Shown here piece after piece: positions 36,941-44,940 of a DNA stretch of 64,000 nucleotides; within the stretch, counting starts at the first letter, position 1; each line of letters opens with the position of its first letter. The translations under genes were made by a program, and so were the position numbers. The stretch lies in NCBI RefSeq assembly GCF_029894125.1, contig NZ_JARXYZ010000002.1:486640-550639 (forward strand). Direction: 5' to 3'. The notes under the pieces are model-generated. The model did not search any database and was not told where the DNA came from. It saw nothing but the letters and a program-made list of their open reading frames with translations. The stretch is from Kitasatospora sp. MAA19. Lineage in GTDB: Bacteria; Actinomycetota; Actinomycetes; Streptomycetales; Streptomycetaceae.

Positions 36941-37366
36941 CGGGCCCCTTCCGCGCACTGCCGTGCCTGGTGCGACACAGCGTTCGACGTACCACTCGGT
37001 CGCAACGCACGGCGCCCCCCGCTGCTTCCCGGGGCGGCGCTCGGCCCTGCTGTCCGCGCCCTGCCGACCGGAACCGGGGTCACCGGAGGGCCGACGTCCG
37101 GGTCACGGTACGCAGTCGCGGCAGCACGCTGTCCGCGCCAGGTCGGCCGGAGGGCACGCGGATTCGCGCCCGCCCGGCCCGTACGGGGCCCGCTGACCCG
37201 GGTGAACCCGAGGGCGTAACAGGAAGGATAAGGGTGCGCGGGGCCTCCGAATGACCGGGGGCGGTGCCTCTCCGGTCACACTCCCCGCACCCGGCCGACA
37301 CACCGCCTGCGCGCGGCCGCCCGCGCTGCACTCCGGTCACCCGTACGGAGGTGAGACCCTGGTGGG
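36941..37366. other. Divergent intergenic region without recognised gene
   Basis: About 425 bp between the prim-pol gene and a small plus-strand gene. Several open frames cross it on both strands but none has both a ribosome site and a plausible protein. A GGAGGTGAG at 37347-37355 probably serves the next gene. The segment GTAACAGGAAGGATAAGG (from 37217) is AT-richer than its surroundings and may be promoter DNA. Confidence 0.45.
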
Positions 37367-37597
37367 GTGAAGAGCGCGGACACCGAATTCGTCGGCGGCC
37401 CCCTGGACGGCCGCATCCTCCCCATCCCCCTGGGGCCGTTGTTCGGCGTGCCGAAGACGTACAAGGTGCCGGTCCCCGCGCACGGCGACGTTCCGGCCCG
37501 CACACTGGTGTACGTCCGGTCCAAGCAGGTGCGGGGCATCAGCTGGTTCTGGCGCTACGAGTTCGACGAGGCGGCCACCTCCCGCGCGTCCGGCTGA
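37367..37597 (+). CDS. Small conserved hypothetical protein
   Basis: 76 residues from a GTG; GGAGGTGAG lies 12 nt upstream. Begins VKSADTEFVGGPLDGRILPI, with later YVRSKQVRGISWFWRYEFDE. No membrane segment. The FVGGPLDG opening is shared by a group of short actinobacterial proteins of unknown function. Confidence 0.72.
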   Translation: MKSADTEFVGGPLDGRILPIPLGPLFGVPKTYKVPVPAHGDVPARTLVYVRSKQVRGISWFWRYEFDEAATSRASG

Positions 37598-37640
37598 CGG
37601 CCGCGCCGGCCGCCGCCCCCAGCCTCCCCGGGAGGACGGC

Positions 37641-37838
37641 ATGGCGAGAACGGTACGGCACCCCAGAAGCCGCCCCCAGGCGGTCGCGCACCACAACCGA
37701 CAGGTCGCCGGGATCACCGCGGCGCTGCTGGTGGCGATCTGCCTCTACACCGTGGTGATCGGCCCGAACGGCTGGCTCTGGTTCGGCTGGGCGGTGCTGC
37801 TGCTCGCCTGCGTGGCCCTGTTCACGGTCCACTCCTGA
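37641..37838 (+). CDS. Small membrane protein
   Basis: 65 residues; ATG after GGGAGGAC. A basic N-terminus (MARTVRHPRSRPQAVAHHNR) is followed by two membrane segments, about 22-41 and 45-63. Function unknown. It is 43 bp after the previous gene on the same strand and could be co-transcribed. Confidence 0.75.
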   Translation: MARTVRHPRSRPQAVAHHNRQVAGITAALLVAICLYTVVIGPNGWLWFGWAVLLLACVALFTVHS

Positions 37839-37874
37839 GCAGTCGCACCGCCCGTGCCCGACCCCCCGCGCCGG

Positions 37875-38555
37875 TCAGTCATCCTCGGCGAGGATCAGGT
37901 ACAGCTTCTTGCGGGCCTCGGTGAGCACCGCCAGGCCCTTGGCGCGCTGCGCCTCGGTGCCCGTCGCCATCACCTGGCGGATCGCCTGGTCGACCGCGGC
38001 CAGCGCCTGGCCGACCTCCTGGACGGCCTCCCAGTCGACCTCCCGGCCGGCCTCCGCCCACGGCTCCGCGGGCCCCGCCTCGGCCTCGGCCCGGCCCGCC
38101 TCGGTGAGCGAGACCAGCCGTTTGCCGCCGACCTCCTCCGCGGTGATCAGGCCCTCCTCCTCCAGCAGTTGGAGGTTGGGGTAGATCGAACCCGGACTGG
38201 GCCGCCAGGCCCCACCGGTCCGCTCGGCGATCTCGGCGATCATCTCGTAGCCGTGCATCGGCCGCTCCTTGAGCAGTGCCAGCAGCGAGGCCCGGACGTC
38301 GCCGCGCCGGGCCCGGCCGCCCCGCCGGCCGTGCGGACCGCCACGCCGGCCGCCGTGCCCGCCGAAGCCGTGCCCGAACGGGCCGCCCATCGGCCGGCCG
38401 GGGCCGCCGCCGAACGGCGGACCGAATCCGCCGAACGCCTCACGGCCCTCGAACTCCCGCCCCTCGAAGTCCGGCCCCGGCCCACGACGCCGACCGCCGT
38501 ACGGGACCTCCCCGCGAAATCGCATGCCCGGGTTCCCCCGGCTTCCTGAGCGCAT
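37875..38555 (-). CDS. PadR-family repressor with long Gly/Arg-rich N-terminus
   Basis: 226 residues. ATG at 38555 is 8 nt after AGGAGG. Residues 1 to about 85 are low complexity, rich in Gly, Arg, Pro and Phe (GGRRRGPGPDFEGREFEGRE, FGGGPGRPMGGPFGHGFGGH). The PadR winged helix follows: LLALLKERPMHGYEMIAEIA and SPGSIYPNLQLLEEEGLITAEE. The C-terminal helix (about 170-226) should mediate dimerisation. The upstream region carries palindromic CGATATATCG, so autoregulation is likely. Confidence 0.9.
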   Translation of the reverse strand: MRSGSRGNPGMRFRGEVPYGGRRRGPGPDFEGREFEGREAFGGFGPPFGGGPGRPMGGPFGHGFGGHGGRRGGPHGRRGGRARRGDVRASLLALLKERPMHGYEMIAEIAERTGGAWRPSPGSIYPNLQLLEEEGLITAEEVGGKRLVSLTEAGRAEAEAGPAEPWAEAGREVDWEAVQEVGQALAAVDQAIRQVMATGTEAQRAKGLAVLTEARKKLYLILAEDD

Positions 38556-38599
38556 GGCGCCCACCTCCTGGTTCGACGATCCAGTCGAGTTACTGTCTC

Positions 38600-38627
38600 G
38601 ATAGTTCGACGATATATCGGCGACTGT
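38600..38627. promoter_or_regulatory. Possible PadR operator
   Basis: The region contains the perfect palindrome CGATATATCG (38610-38619) and, on its left, CGATAG, both embedded in unusually AT-rich DNA 45-70 bp upstream of padR and 75-100 bp upstream of the divergent ACT-domain gene. PadR-type sites are often ATAT-centred inverted repeats; identity as the operator is inferred. Confidence 0.5.
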
Positions 38628-38700
38628 CGCTCGTCAACGGATTCCGACACGGCCACCGCGCACGGCACCCGCCCACGGCCCAGCCGCTACGGTGACGGGC

Positions 38701-39099
38701 ATGGCCGGTGAACGAGACCTCACGACGCTGCTGCACGGGATGCGCCCGCTGCTCAACCCGGGGCGGTACGTCTACTGCACGCTGCCCGCCAAGGTGCCCG
38801 CCGGGCTGCGGCCGGTGGTGACCGTCGCCGAACCCGAAGGCGTCACGGTGGTCGTCGCCCAGGAGGAGGCCGACGCGCTCGGGCTGCGCTACGAGTACGT
38901 GGCGGCCTGGATCACCCTGCAGATCCACTCCGCCCTGGAGGCCGTCGGCCTGACCGCGGCCGTCGCCGGGCGGCTCGCCGAGGAGGGGATCAGCTGCAAC
39001 GTGGTGGCCGGTTTCCACCACGACCACCTGTTCGTCGGCGCCGACGACGCCGACCGCGCCGTCCGGGCGCTGGAGGAGCTGGCCGGCCGGTCCGCCTGA
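38701..39099 (+). CDS. ACT-domain protein
   Basis: 132 residues from ATG at 38701. The fold reads RYVYCTLPAKVPAGLRPVVTVAEPEGVTVV and WITLQIHSALEAVGLTAAVAGRLAEEGISCNVVAGFHHDHLFVGADDADRAV, a standalone two-unit ACT regulatory domain (COG3602 type). These proteins probably bind amino acids, but the ligand is unknown. The ribosome site is weak. It is divergent from padR. Confidence 0.85.
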   Translation: MAGERDLTTLLHGMRPLLNPGRYVYCTLPAKVPAGLRPVVTVAEPEGVTVVVAQEEADALGLRYEYVAAWITLQIHSALEAVGLTAAVAGRLAEEGISCNVVAGFHHDHLFVGADDADRAVRALEELAGRSA

Positions 39100-39200
39100 C
39101 GACGCCGTCGAGTGGCCGCCCCCGCGGGGCCCTCCGACACTGGGAATGGCTGCGCGGCCACCCCGGCCCGCCGGCCCCCCACCGGAAGGAGACGGCCGCC

Positions 39201-39458
39201 ATGGCCATCTGCGTCACCTGCGGCAACGACTACTGGCTCGCCTTCGAGATCAGGACCATCACCGGCGACACCTACACCTTCGACAGCTTCGAGTGCGCGA
39301 TGGAGAAACTCGCGCCGCGCTGCGAGCACTGCCAGGTCCGCATCGTCGGCCACGGCGTCGAGGTGGCCGGCCGCTTCTTCTGCTGCGCCAACTGCGCCCG
39401 CGTCAACGGCGGTCTGGGCGACCAGATCCGCGACGCCGTCGGCGCGCGCCCCGCGTAG
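39201..39458 (+). CDS. Small zinc-ribbon-like protein
   Basis: 85 residues; ATG after GGAAGGAG. Cysteine pairs CVTC (4-7), CEHC (about 47-50) and FFCCANC (about 66-72) suggest a zinc ribbon or treble clef. The central part ITGDTYTFDSFECAMEKLAP resembles proteins that present a zinc knuckle, but no specific family was recognised. It is 12 bp upstream of direct repeats that precede the 3' end of the opposite-strand RNase P RNA gene. Confidence 0.8.
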   Translation: MAICVTCGNDYWLAFEIRTITGDTYTFDSFECAMEKLAPRCEHCQVRIVGHGVEVAGRFFCCANCARVNGGLGDQIRDAVGARPA

Positions 39459-39471
39459 ACCGTCGGCATGC

Positions 39472-39526
39472 GCCCCGCGGAGGACAGCGGGGAAAGCGCG
39501 AGCCCCGCGGAGGACAGCGGGGAAAG
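39472..39526. repeat. 25-bp direct repeat with hairpins downstream of rnpB
   Basis: Two exact 25-bp copies (39472-39496 and 39502-39526) on a 30-bp period. Each contains CCCCGC and GCGGGG around an 8-nt loop, so the minus strand, read from rnpB, would fold two successive hairpins. They may be tandem terminators or 3'-trailer elements. Confidence 0.75.
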
Positions 39527-39529
39527 GGG

Positions 39530-39934
39530 GCGGAAGAGTCGGCCTGTACGCCGGGTTCTGTCTCCCGGGTTGCTTGCGCGGCCCGGGGAGGCGGCCATCC
39601 ATCTAGGACTGCCGTTGCCGACAGCCTCGTGCGGTCTACCCGCGGACTCGGGCGAGCAGCCCTCGATCATCCGCGCACGGCGCCCGAGGGCACCGATCTT
39701 GACCTTGCTCCAGGTGGGGTTTACCGAGCCGGCCGGGTCACCCCGGTCGCTGGTGGTCTCTTACACCACCGTTTCACCCTTACCCATCGCCGAAGCGGTG
39801 GGCGGTCTGTTTTCTGTGGCACTGTCCCGCGGGTCACCCCGGGTGGGCGTTACCCACCACCCTGCTCTGTGGAGCCCGGACGTTCCTCGGCGGGTCAGGG
39901 ACCCGTCGCGACCGCCCGGCCGGCTCTTCCGCCG
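39530..39934 (-). ncRNA. rnpB: RNase P RNA (bacterial type A)
   Basis: Catalytic RNA that trims the 5' leader of tRNA precursors. On the minus strand, the conserved 5' element GAGGAACGTCCGGGCTCC and the 3' element ACAGAACCCGGCGTACAGGC (helix P4 partners) are both present. The ends CGGAAGAG and CTCTTCCG form helix P1. About 405 nt, the usual size for Streptomyces. The exact ends are set from P1 pairing. A -10 box lies just upstream at the end of the exporter gene. Confidence 0.95.
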
Positions 39935-39940
39935 TAGTGG

Positions 39941-41428
39941 TCATCGTAGCCGCTCGGGCGGGGCCTCCCGTACACCGGAGCGGACCACGGACGGCTCGCC
40001 GCCGAGGCGGGCGGCCACCCGGGCGGCGGTCGCGGTGGCCCAGCGGGTGGTGGTGGCCAGGCCGAGGAGGAGGATCGCGCCGCCCAGGCCGACCAGGATC
40101 CACCAGCCGGCGTGGCTGGCCGGGGTGAAGCCGGTCGTCATCGGGCCGACCATGGCCGAGGTGACGACCGTGCCGATCACCGCCACCCCCAGCGACTGGC
40201 CGACCTGGCGGCTCGTCGAGGCGACCGCCGCGGCCACCCCCGCCTGGGCGCGCGGCATGCCGGAGACGGCCGCGTTGGTGATCGGCGCGTTGACCATGCC
40301 GAAGCCGAAGCCGAACAGCGCGTACGACACCAGCAGCAGCACCGCCGGGGAGTCGGCGGTCAGCCTGGTCAGCAGCACCCCGCTCGCGGCCAGGCCCAGC
40401 CCGGCCGCGACCAGCGGGCCGCGCGGGCCCCGACTGCCGACGATCCGGCCGGACAGCGGCGCGCAGACCAGCATCAGCACGGCCATCGGCAGCGTCCACA
40501 GGCCCGCCTCGACCGGGTCGTAGTGCCGGACGTCCTGCAGGTAGAGGGTGTTGAGGAAGAGGAAGCCTCCCAGGGCCGCGAAGGCGCAGACCGCGGTGAC
40601 GGTGGCGCCGGTGAACGGCGCGCTGGCGAAGAACCGCGGGTCCACCAGCGGCTCGGCCACCCGCCGCTCCCAGAGCGGGAAGGCGACCAGCGCGGCCACG
40701 GCGGCGGCCGCGAGGGCGAGGATCAGCGGGGACGTCCAGCCGTTGCCCGGGCCCTCGATGATCGCGGCGGTGCCGCAGCCCAGCAGGACGATCATCAGCG
40801 CCTGCCCGACCGGGTCCAGCCGGCGCGGCCGGGGCGAGCGCGACTCCGGGACGTAGCGGACGGTCAGGAGCATGGCCACCAGGGCGATCGGGACGTTGAT
40901 CAGGAAGATCGACGGCCAGCCGGCCCCGTCCACCAGGAAGCCGCCCAGCAACGGGCCGAGCGCCATCGAGATGCCGACCACGCCGCCCCAGACGCCGATC
41001 GCCTGCGCCCGCTCCTTCGGGTCGGTGAAGGTGTTGGTGATGATCGACATCGCCACCGGGTTCAGCATCGAACCGCCGACCGCCTGCAGCGCGCGGAAGG
41101 CCACCAGCCACTCCAGGCTCGGCGCCAGGCTGCACAGCAGCGAGCCGAGCGCGAAGCACACCAGCCCGGTCTGGAACACCCGGCGGCGGCCGAAACGGTC
41201 GGCCACCGAGCCGAACAGCATCAGCAGCGAGGCCAGGACCAGGGTGTAGGCGTCGATGATCCACTGCAGTCCGGACGCCGGGGCGTCCAGGTCCCGCTGG
41301 ATCGCCGGCAGGGCGATGTTCACCACGGTGTTGTCGAGGCCGACGATGAACAGGCTCAGGCAGCAGATCGCCAGGACGAGCAGGCGGCGGCGCCGCCCCG
41401 GGGCGGCGAGGGTCAGGGATTGGGGCAC
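39941..41428 (-). CDS. DHA2-family drug exporter, 14 TM
   Basis: 495 residues; GTG after GGGAGGAT. Typical DHA2 features: LFIVGLDNTVVNIALPAIQ in TM1, motif A GSVADRFGRRRVFQ, motif C-like GISMALGPLLGGFLVD, and 14 membrane spans. Likely proton-coupled efflux of an amphipathic compound. The C-terminal charged tail (GGEPSVVRSGVREAPPERLR) ends 6 bp before the RNase P RNA, so an exporter transcript could read into rnpB. Confidence 0.93.
   Translation of the reverse strand: MPQSLTLAAPGRRRRLLVLAICCLSLFIVGLDNTVVNIALPAIQRDLDAPASGLQWIIDAYTLVLASLLMLFGSVADRFGRRRVFQTGLVCFALGSLLCSLAPSLEWLVAFRALQAVGGSMLNPVAMSIITNTFTDPKERAQAIGVWGGVVGISMALGPLLGGFLVDGAGWPSIFLINVPIALVAMLLTVRYVPESRSPRPRRLDPVGQALMIVLLGCGTAAIIEGPGNGWTSPLILALAAAAVAALVAFPLWERRVAEPLVDPRFFASAPFTGATVTAVCAFAALGGFLFLNTLYLQDVRHYDPVEAGLWTLPMAVLMLVCAPLSGRIVGSRGPRGPLVAAGLGLAASGVLLTRLTADSPAVLLLVSYALFGFGFGMVNAPITNAAVSGMPRAQAGVAAAVASTSRQVGQSLGVAVIGTVVTSAMVGPMTTGFTPASHAGWWILVGLGGAILLLGLATTTRWATATAARVAARLGGEPSVVRSGVREAPPERLR
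39943..39948 (-). promoter_or_regulatory. Candidate rnpB -10 element inside the stop region of the upstream exporter gene
   Basis: On the minus strand, TACGAT overlaps the last codon and stop of the DHA2 gene (CTA-CGA-TGA) and lies 9 bp before the predicted 5' end of RNase P RNA. No good -35 hexamer is present. Confidence 0.5.
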
Positions 41429-41539
41429 GGAACCGATCCTCCCACCCCGGCGGCGGGCGCGGGGCTACGAGGCGGACCGTCCGGGTGGCGGGGTCGGCGG
41501 CGGGTCGGCGCGGCGAGCCGGTAGTGGGTGGCGGGTCGG

Positions 41540-41592
41540 CGGCGGACGGACGGCGGACGGGCGGCGGACGGGCGGACGGGCGGACGGGCGGC
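41540..41592. repeat. GGCGGACGG-type low-complexity repeat
   Basis: About 53 bp of overlapping GGCGGACGG and GGCGGACGGGC units, between the exporter start and the end of the RNB gene. It looks like simple-sequence slippage; the exporter promoter would have to lie nearby. Confidence 0.7.
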
Positions 41593-41607
41593 GTGCCGGT
41601 GCGGGGA

Positions 41608-43065
41608 TCAGACGGCGGCGAAGCGGACGGTGCGGGTGACCGGGTCGGCCTGCGTCAGCCGGACGTCGATCACCCGGCCGAGCGGCAGCGCCCCACGGGC
41701 GGAGTCGCCGTCACAGCGGGCCCGGACGGCGGGCTCACGCAGCTGCACGGTGCCGGAGGCGGGCCGCTTCCCGTCGACGTCGATGACCACGGCGGCGAAG
41801 TCCTCGCCCTCCCGGCCGGACAACAGCTCCGCCTCCACCAGGTCCACGCAGGCCCGTTCGACCTCGGCCGCGCGGCGGTCCCCGCTCGCCATCAGCGCCG
41901 GGACGGCCGGCAGCGCCTCGCGCGCCCAGTCCGGCACGTCCTCCCCCGCCGCCACCGCCGCGCACACCTCCTGCGCGAAGCGGTCGCCGAGCCGGCGCAG
42001 CGGCGCGGTGCAGTGCGCGTACGGCGCGGCGAGCGCGGCATGGCCCGGATCGGCCGGGGCGGGCAGGCCCCGGGACTCGTCGAAGGCGTGGTAGCCGGCG
42101 CCGCGCAGCAGGCCGGTGCACGCGGTGAGGAAGGCGGCGTTCAGCGGCACGTCCGGGTCCAGGGAGCGGATCAGCTCCGGGTACGGGAGCGCCTGCGGCC
42201 AGTCCACGTCCAGCGCGGCGGCGATCCGGCGCAGCCGCTCGTACGCGGCGGCGGGCGCGGCCGGCAGGGTGCGGAGCAGGCCGACGCCCGCGTCGAGCAT
42301 CATCTCGGCCGCGGCCATGCCGGTGAGCAGCGAGATCTGCGCGTTCCAGCCGTCGGCGGGGCCGAGCGCGCGGTAGCCGAGGACGTAGCCGTGCAGGGTC
42401 TCCTCGACCTCCTGCTCGGGCACCGGCAGGCTGATCCCGCCCCGCGCGCGCTCCTGCTCCCCGCGCAGCCGGCCGACGGTGGCGAGCAGGGCGAGCTGCT
42501 CGTCGGCGCCACCGAGGTCCACCGCGCGCTGGACGGCGGCGTAGTCGAGCCGGCGGTGCGAGCGGACCAGGGCGCGGCGCAGGTCGGCGAGCACCACGGC
42601 GCCGTCGGCGTCCAGGTCCAGCTGCCAGAGCAGGGCGGGCCGGGGCTCGCCGGGCAGCAGGCTGGCGGCGTCCTCGGAGATCCGGGTGGGGTGCAGCGGG
42701 ACGCGGTGGTCCGGGAAGTACAGGGTCTCGACCCGGCGGCGGGCCTCGGCGTCGATCGCGCCGCCCGGGCGGATGAACGCGGCGACGTCGGCGATGGCGT
42801 AGTACACCCGGTAGCCGCCGCCGGGGCGGCGGAGCAGGTGCATGGCCTGGTCGAGGTCGCGCGAGCCGGGCGGGTCGACGGTGAACAGCGGCAGGTCGGT
42901 GGCGTCGTGCTCGGGCAGTCGGGGGCGCTCGGCGGCCTCCTCCGCCTCGGCCAGCACCGGCTCCGGCCACCCGGTGTGGACCTCCAGGCGGGCGCGGAGC
43001 TCGGTCAGCTCGGTGTTGATCCGGGCGGAGTCGGCGGCCTTGACGCGCAGTTTTCGGCGAGGCAT
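41608..43065 (-). CDS. RNB-domain 3'-5' exoribonuclease
   Basis: 485 residues. The RNB catalytic motif is clear: FTVDPPGSRDLDQAMHL (metal Asp residues), then YAIADVAAFIRPGGAIDAEA and TLYFPDHRVPLHPTRISED. The C-terminal part APYAHCTAPLRRLGDRF is characteristic of RNase II/R. Terminal cold-shock and S1 domains of full-length RNase R are largely missing, so this is the shorter actinobacterial form. It probably degrades RNA to small products in the cytosol. The ribosome site is weak. Confidence 0.92.
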   Translation of the reverse strand: MPRRKLRVKAADSARINTELTELRARLEVHTGWPEPVLAEAEEAAERPRLPEHDATDLPLFTVDPPGSRDLDQAMHLLRRPGGGYRVYYAIADVAAFIRPGGAIDAEARRRVETLYFPDHRVPLHPTRISEDAASLLPGEPRPALLWQLDLDADGAVVLADLRRALVRSHRRLDYAAVQRAVDLGGADEQLALLATVGRLRGEQERARGGISLPVPEQEVEETLHGYVLGYRALGPADGWNAQISLLTGMAAAEMMLDAGVGLLRTLPAAPAAAYERLRRIAAALDVDWPQALPYPELIRSLDPDVPLNAAFLTACTGLLRGAGYHAFDESRGLPAPADPGHAALAAPYAHCTAPLRRLGDRFAQEVCAAVAAGEDVPDWAREALPAVPALMASGDRRAAEVERACVDLVEAELLSGREGEDFAAVVIDVDGKRPASGTVQLREPAVRARCDGDSARGALPLGRVIDVRLTQADPVTRTVRFAAV

Positions 43066-43126
43066 GCAGGCAGCGTAGGGCGAATCGGGTGATTCCGGAC
43101 GGAGGCCACGGGCGGACGCGCCGGGC

Positions 43127-43498
43127 TCAGCGGCCCAGGAGGGACCTCAGGTCCTTGGCCGCCAGCGCGACGGCGTCGTCGTAGCCGCCGGTGGCCAGCC
43201 GCAGCATGAAGGCCACGGCGTCGTCCGGGCGCGGGTCCGTGTACGGCTCACCGTTGTAGTCCAGGAACAGCAGCATCGCCTCGAAGGCGGTGCGCTTGTT
43301 CCGGTCGACCAGCGGGTGGTTGCGGGCCAGGCTCTGACCGAGGGCGGCGGCCTTGGTCCACAGGTCCGGGTAGGCGTCCCCGCCGAACACGCTCGCCTGC
43401 GGGCGGGCGATCGCCGAGAGCAGGCCACCGAGGTCGCGGATGTTCTGCGGACCGCCGGCCAGGTAGGCGACGTCCTCCAGGTCCAGGTACTCGGTCAC
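43127..43498 (-). CDS. Doc-type (Fic-fold) toxin
   Basis: 123 residues; the GTG start overlaps the antitoxin stop as GTGA. The Fic/Doc motif is HPLVDRNKRTAF; canonical Doc has HPFxDGNKR, so the Gly is Arg here and Phe is Leu. The catalytic His and the Asn-Lys-Arg are intact. Doc proteins of this kind phosphorylate elongation factor Tu. The Gly-to-Arg change could alter nucleotide use or indicate a weakened toxin. Confidence 0.87.
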   Translation of the reverse strand: MTEYLDLEDVAYLAGGPQNIRDLGGLLSAIARPQASVFGGDAYPDLWTKAAALGQSLARNHPLVDRNKRTAFEAMLLFLDYNGEPYTDPRPDDAVAFMLRLATGGYDDAVALAAKDLRSLLGR

Positions 43499-43842
43499 AG
43501 GTCCTTCAGCCTGTCCAGGGTCTCGGCATTGGCCGTCCGGATGCGGTCGACCAGCGCGGCCCGCCGCTCGGCCCGAGTGGGCTGCGCCGACGGCCGGGGC
43601 TCGGTGAGCGACTCCGGCACCTCGGACTGGCGGACGTCGAAGGCCAGCTCGGCGGTGTCCGACCCGGCCGCCGTACCGGTGACCCGTACCCGCCCGGCCA
43701 TCACCGCCTGCGCGGTGGCCCGCAGCGCGAACTCCAGTGCCTGCCTGGTCTCCGCCGGCAGCCCGGCGGGCAGGCGGACGGACAGGGACTCCTCCACGGC
43801 GTCGTCGTCGCCGGGTACCAGGTCCAGGGGGCGCAGGGTCAT
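43495..43842 (-). CDS. Probable antitoxin of the Doc-type pair
   Basis: 115 residues from ATG at 43842, 10 nt after GAGGAG. Two-part chain: an N-terminal strand-rich part (TLRPLDLVPGDDDAVEESLS and VRVTGTAAGSDTAELAFDV) and a charged C-terminal helix (TRAERRAALVDRIRTANAETLDRLKDL) that could occupy the toxin. It does not look like Phd. Identification rests on the 4-bp overlap with the toxin gene and relative order. Confidence 0.7.
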   Translation of the reverse strand: MTLRPLDLVPGDDDAVEESLSVRLPAGLPAETRQALEFALRATAQAVMAGRVRVTGTAAGSDTAELAFDVRQSEVPESLTEPRPSAQPTRAERRAALVDRIRTANAETLDRLKDL

Positions 43843-44057
43843 CACGTTCACTCTCCTCGTTGCTCACCGTAGTGGGGAACGCCGGGGCGGCCCACCGAAT
43901 TGCCGCCGGAGCAGCCGGGGCGGCCGTGGTGGTGGGCGAGGGGCTGGGGTTCGGCGCCGCTCCGGGGGCTGGGGTTCGAGGACGGGCCCTGCGGCCCGGG
44001 ACGGGTTTTGCGTAGGGTGGCGGGGTTCATCCGCCACAAACTGTTGAGGAGTCCGCT

Positions 44058-44843
44058 GTGCTGGTGCTGTTGCCGCCGTCGGAGGGCAAGGCCGCGTCCG
44101 GGGACGGCGTGCCGGTGGCGCTCGACCGGCTGTCGCTGCCCGGGCTGACGGCCGCGCGCGGCGAGGTGCTGGACGCGCTGGTCGGCCTCTGCCGGGGCGA
44201 CGAGGACACCGCCGCCGAGGTGCTGGGGCTCAGCCCCGGGCTGCGCGGCGAGATCGCCCGCAACGCCGGGCTGCCGACGGCGGGCGCCCGGCCGGCCGGC
44301 GAGGTGTACACCGGGGTGCTGTTCGACAACCTGGGCCTGGCCACGCTGGACGCCGCCGCGTACGGCCGGGCCGAGCGGTCGCTGCTGGTCTTCTCGGGCC
44401 TGTGGGGCGCGGTGCGGATCTCCGACCGGATCCCGCCCTACCGCTGCTCGATGGGTGTGAAACTGCCCGGCCCGGGGGCGCTCGGCGCGTACTGGCGGGG
44501 CGCGATGGCCTCCGTGCTCCCGGAGGTGGCGGACGGGCTGGTGCTGGACCTGCGCAGTTCGGCGTACGCGGCGGCGTGGAAGCCGGCCGGCGAGGTGGCG
44601 TCCCGGACGGCGACCGTCCGGGTCCTGCAGGAGCGGAACGGCAAGCGCACGGTCGTCAGCCACTTCAACAAGGCGACCAAGGGCCGACTGGTGCGCGACC
44701 TGCTGGTCGCGGGCGCCGAGCCGAAGACGCCGGGCGAGCTGATGGACACGCTGCTGGGCCTGGGCCACCAGGTCGAGCTCGCGGCCGAGGGGACGGCGCG
44801 CAAGCCGTGGCAGCTGGACGTGGTGGTCACCGAGGTGCACTGA
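44058..44843 (+). CDS. yaaA: YaaA-family peroxide-stress protein
   Basis: 261 residues; GTG after GAGGAG. The family start MLVLLPPSEGKAASGDG, the region GLWGAVRISDRIPPYRCSMGVKL and VVSHFNKATKGRLVRDLL are diagnostic of the YaaA/DUF328 group, which in E. coli limits free iron and DNA damage during hydrogen-peroxide stress. In Streptomyces the exact role is untested. The upstream 190 bp contain two copies of GGGGCTGGGGTTCG near 43938 and 43966. Confidence 0.92.
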   Translation: MLVLLPPSEGKAASGDGVPVALDRLSLPGLTAARGEVLDALVGLCRGDEDTAAEVLGLSPGLRGEIARNAGLPTAGARPAGEVYTGVLFDNLGLATLDAAAYGRAERSLLVFSGLWGAVRISDRIPPYRCSMGVKLPGPGALGAYWRGAMASVLPEVADGLVLDLRSSAYAAAWKPAGEVASRTATVRVLQERNGKRTVVSHFNKATKGRLVRDLLVAGAEPKTPGELMDTLLGLGHQVELAAEGTARKPWQLDVVVTEVH

Positions 44844-44887
44844 GCGGGGTCGAGCGCGGTGGCGGGGTCGATGACGAGCCCGCCACC

Positions 44888-44940
44888 GGCTCAGCGGTCA
44901 CGGCTCGGCGGCTCAGCGGTCACGGCTCGGCGGCTCAGCG
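44888..44940. repeat. 22-bp direct repeat at the RNase H/phosphatase 3' end
   Basis: Two exact 22-bp copies beginning GGCTCAGCGGTCACGGCTCG and a partial third that overlaps the stop codon (44935-44937) of the minus-strand gene. The sequence probably arose by copying the end of the coding region. Confidence 0.75.

Noticed and set aside
36963..37254. Small open frames in the prim-pol upstream region
   Set aside because: No ribosome site, no codon bias and mutually overlapping frames; probably chance in GC-rich DNA.
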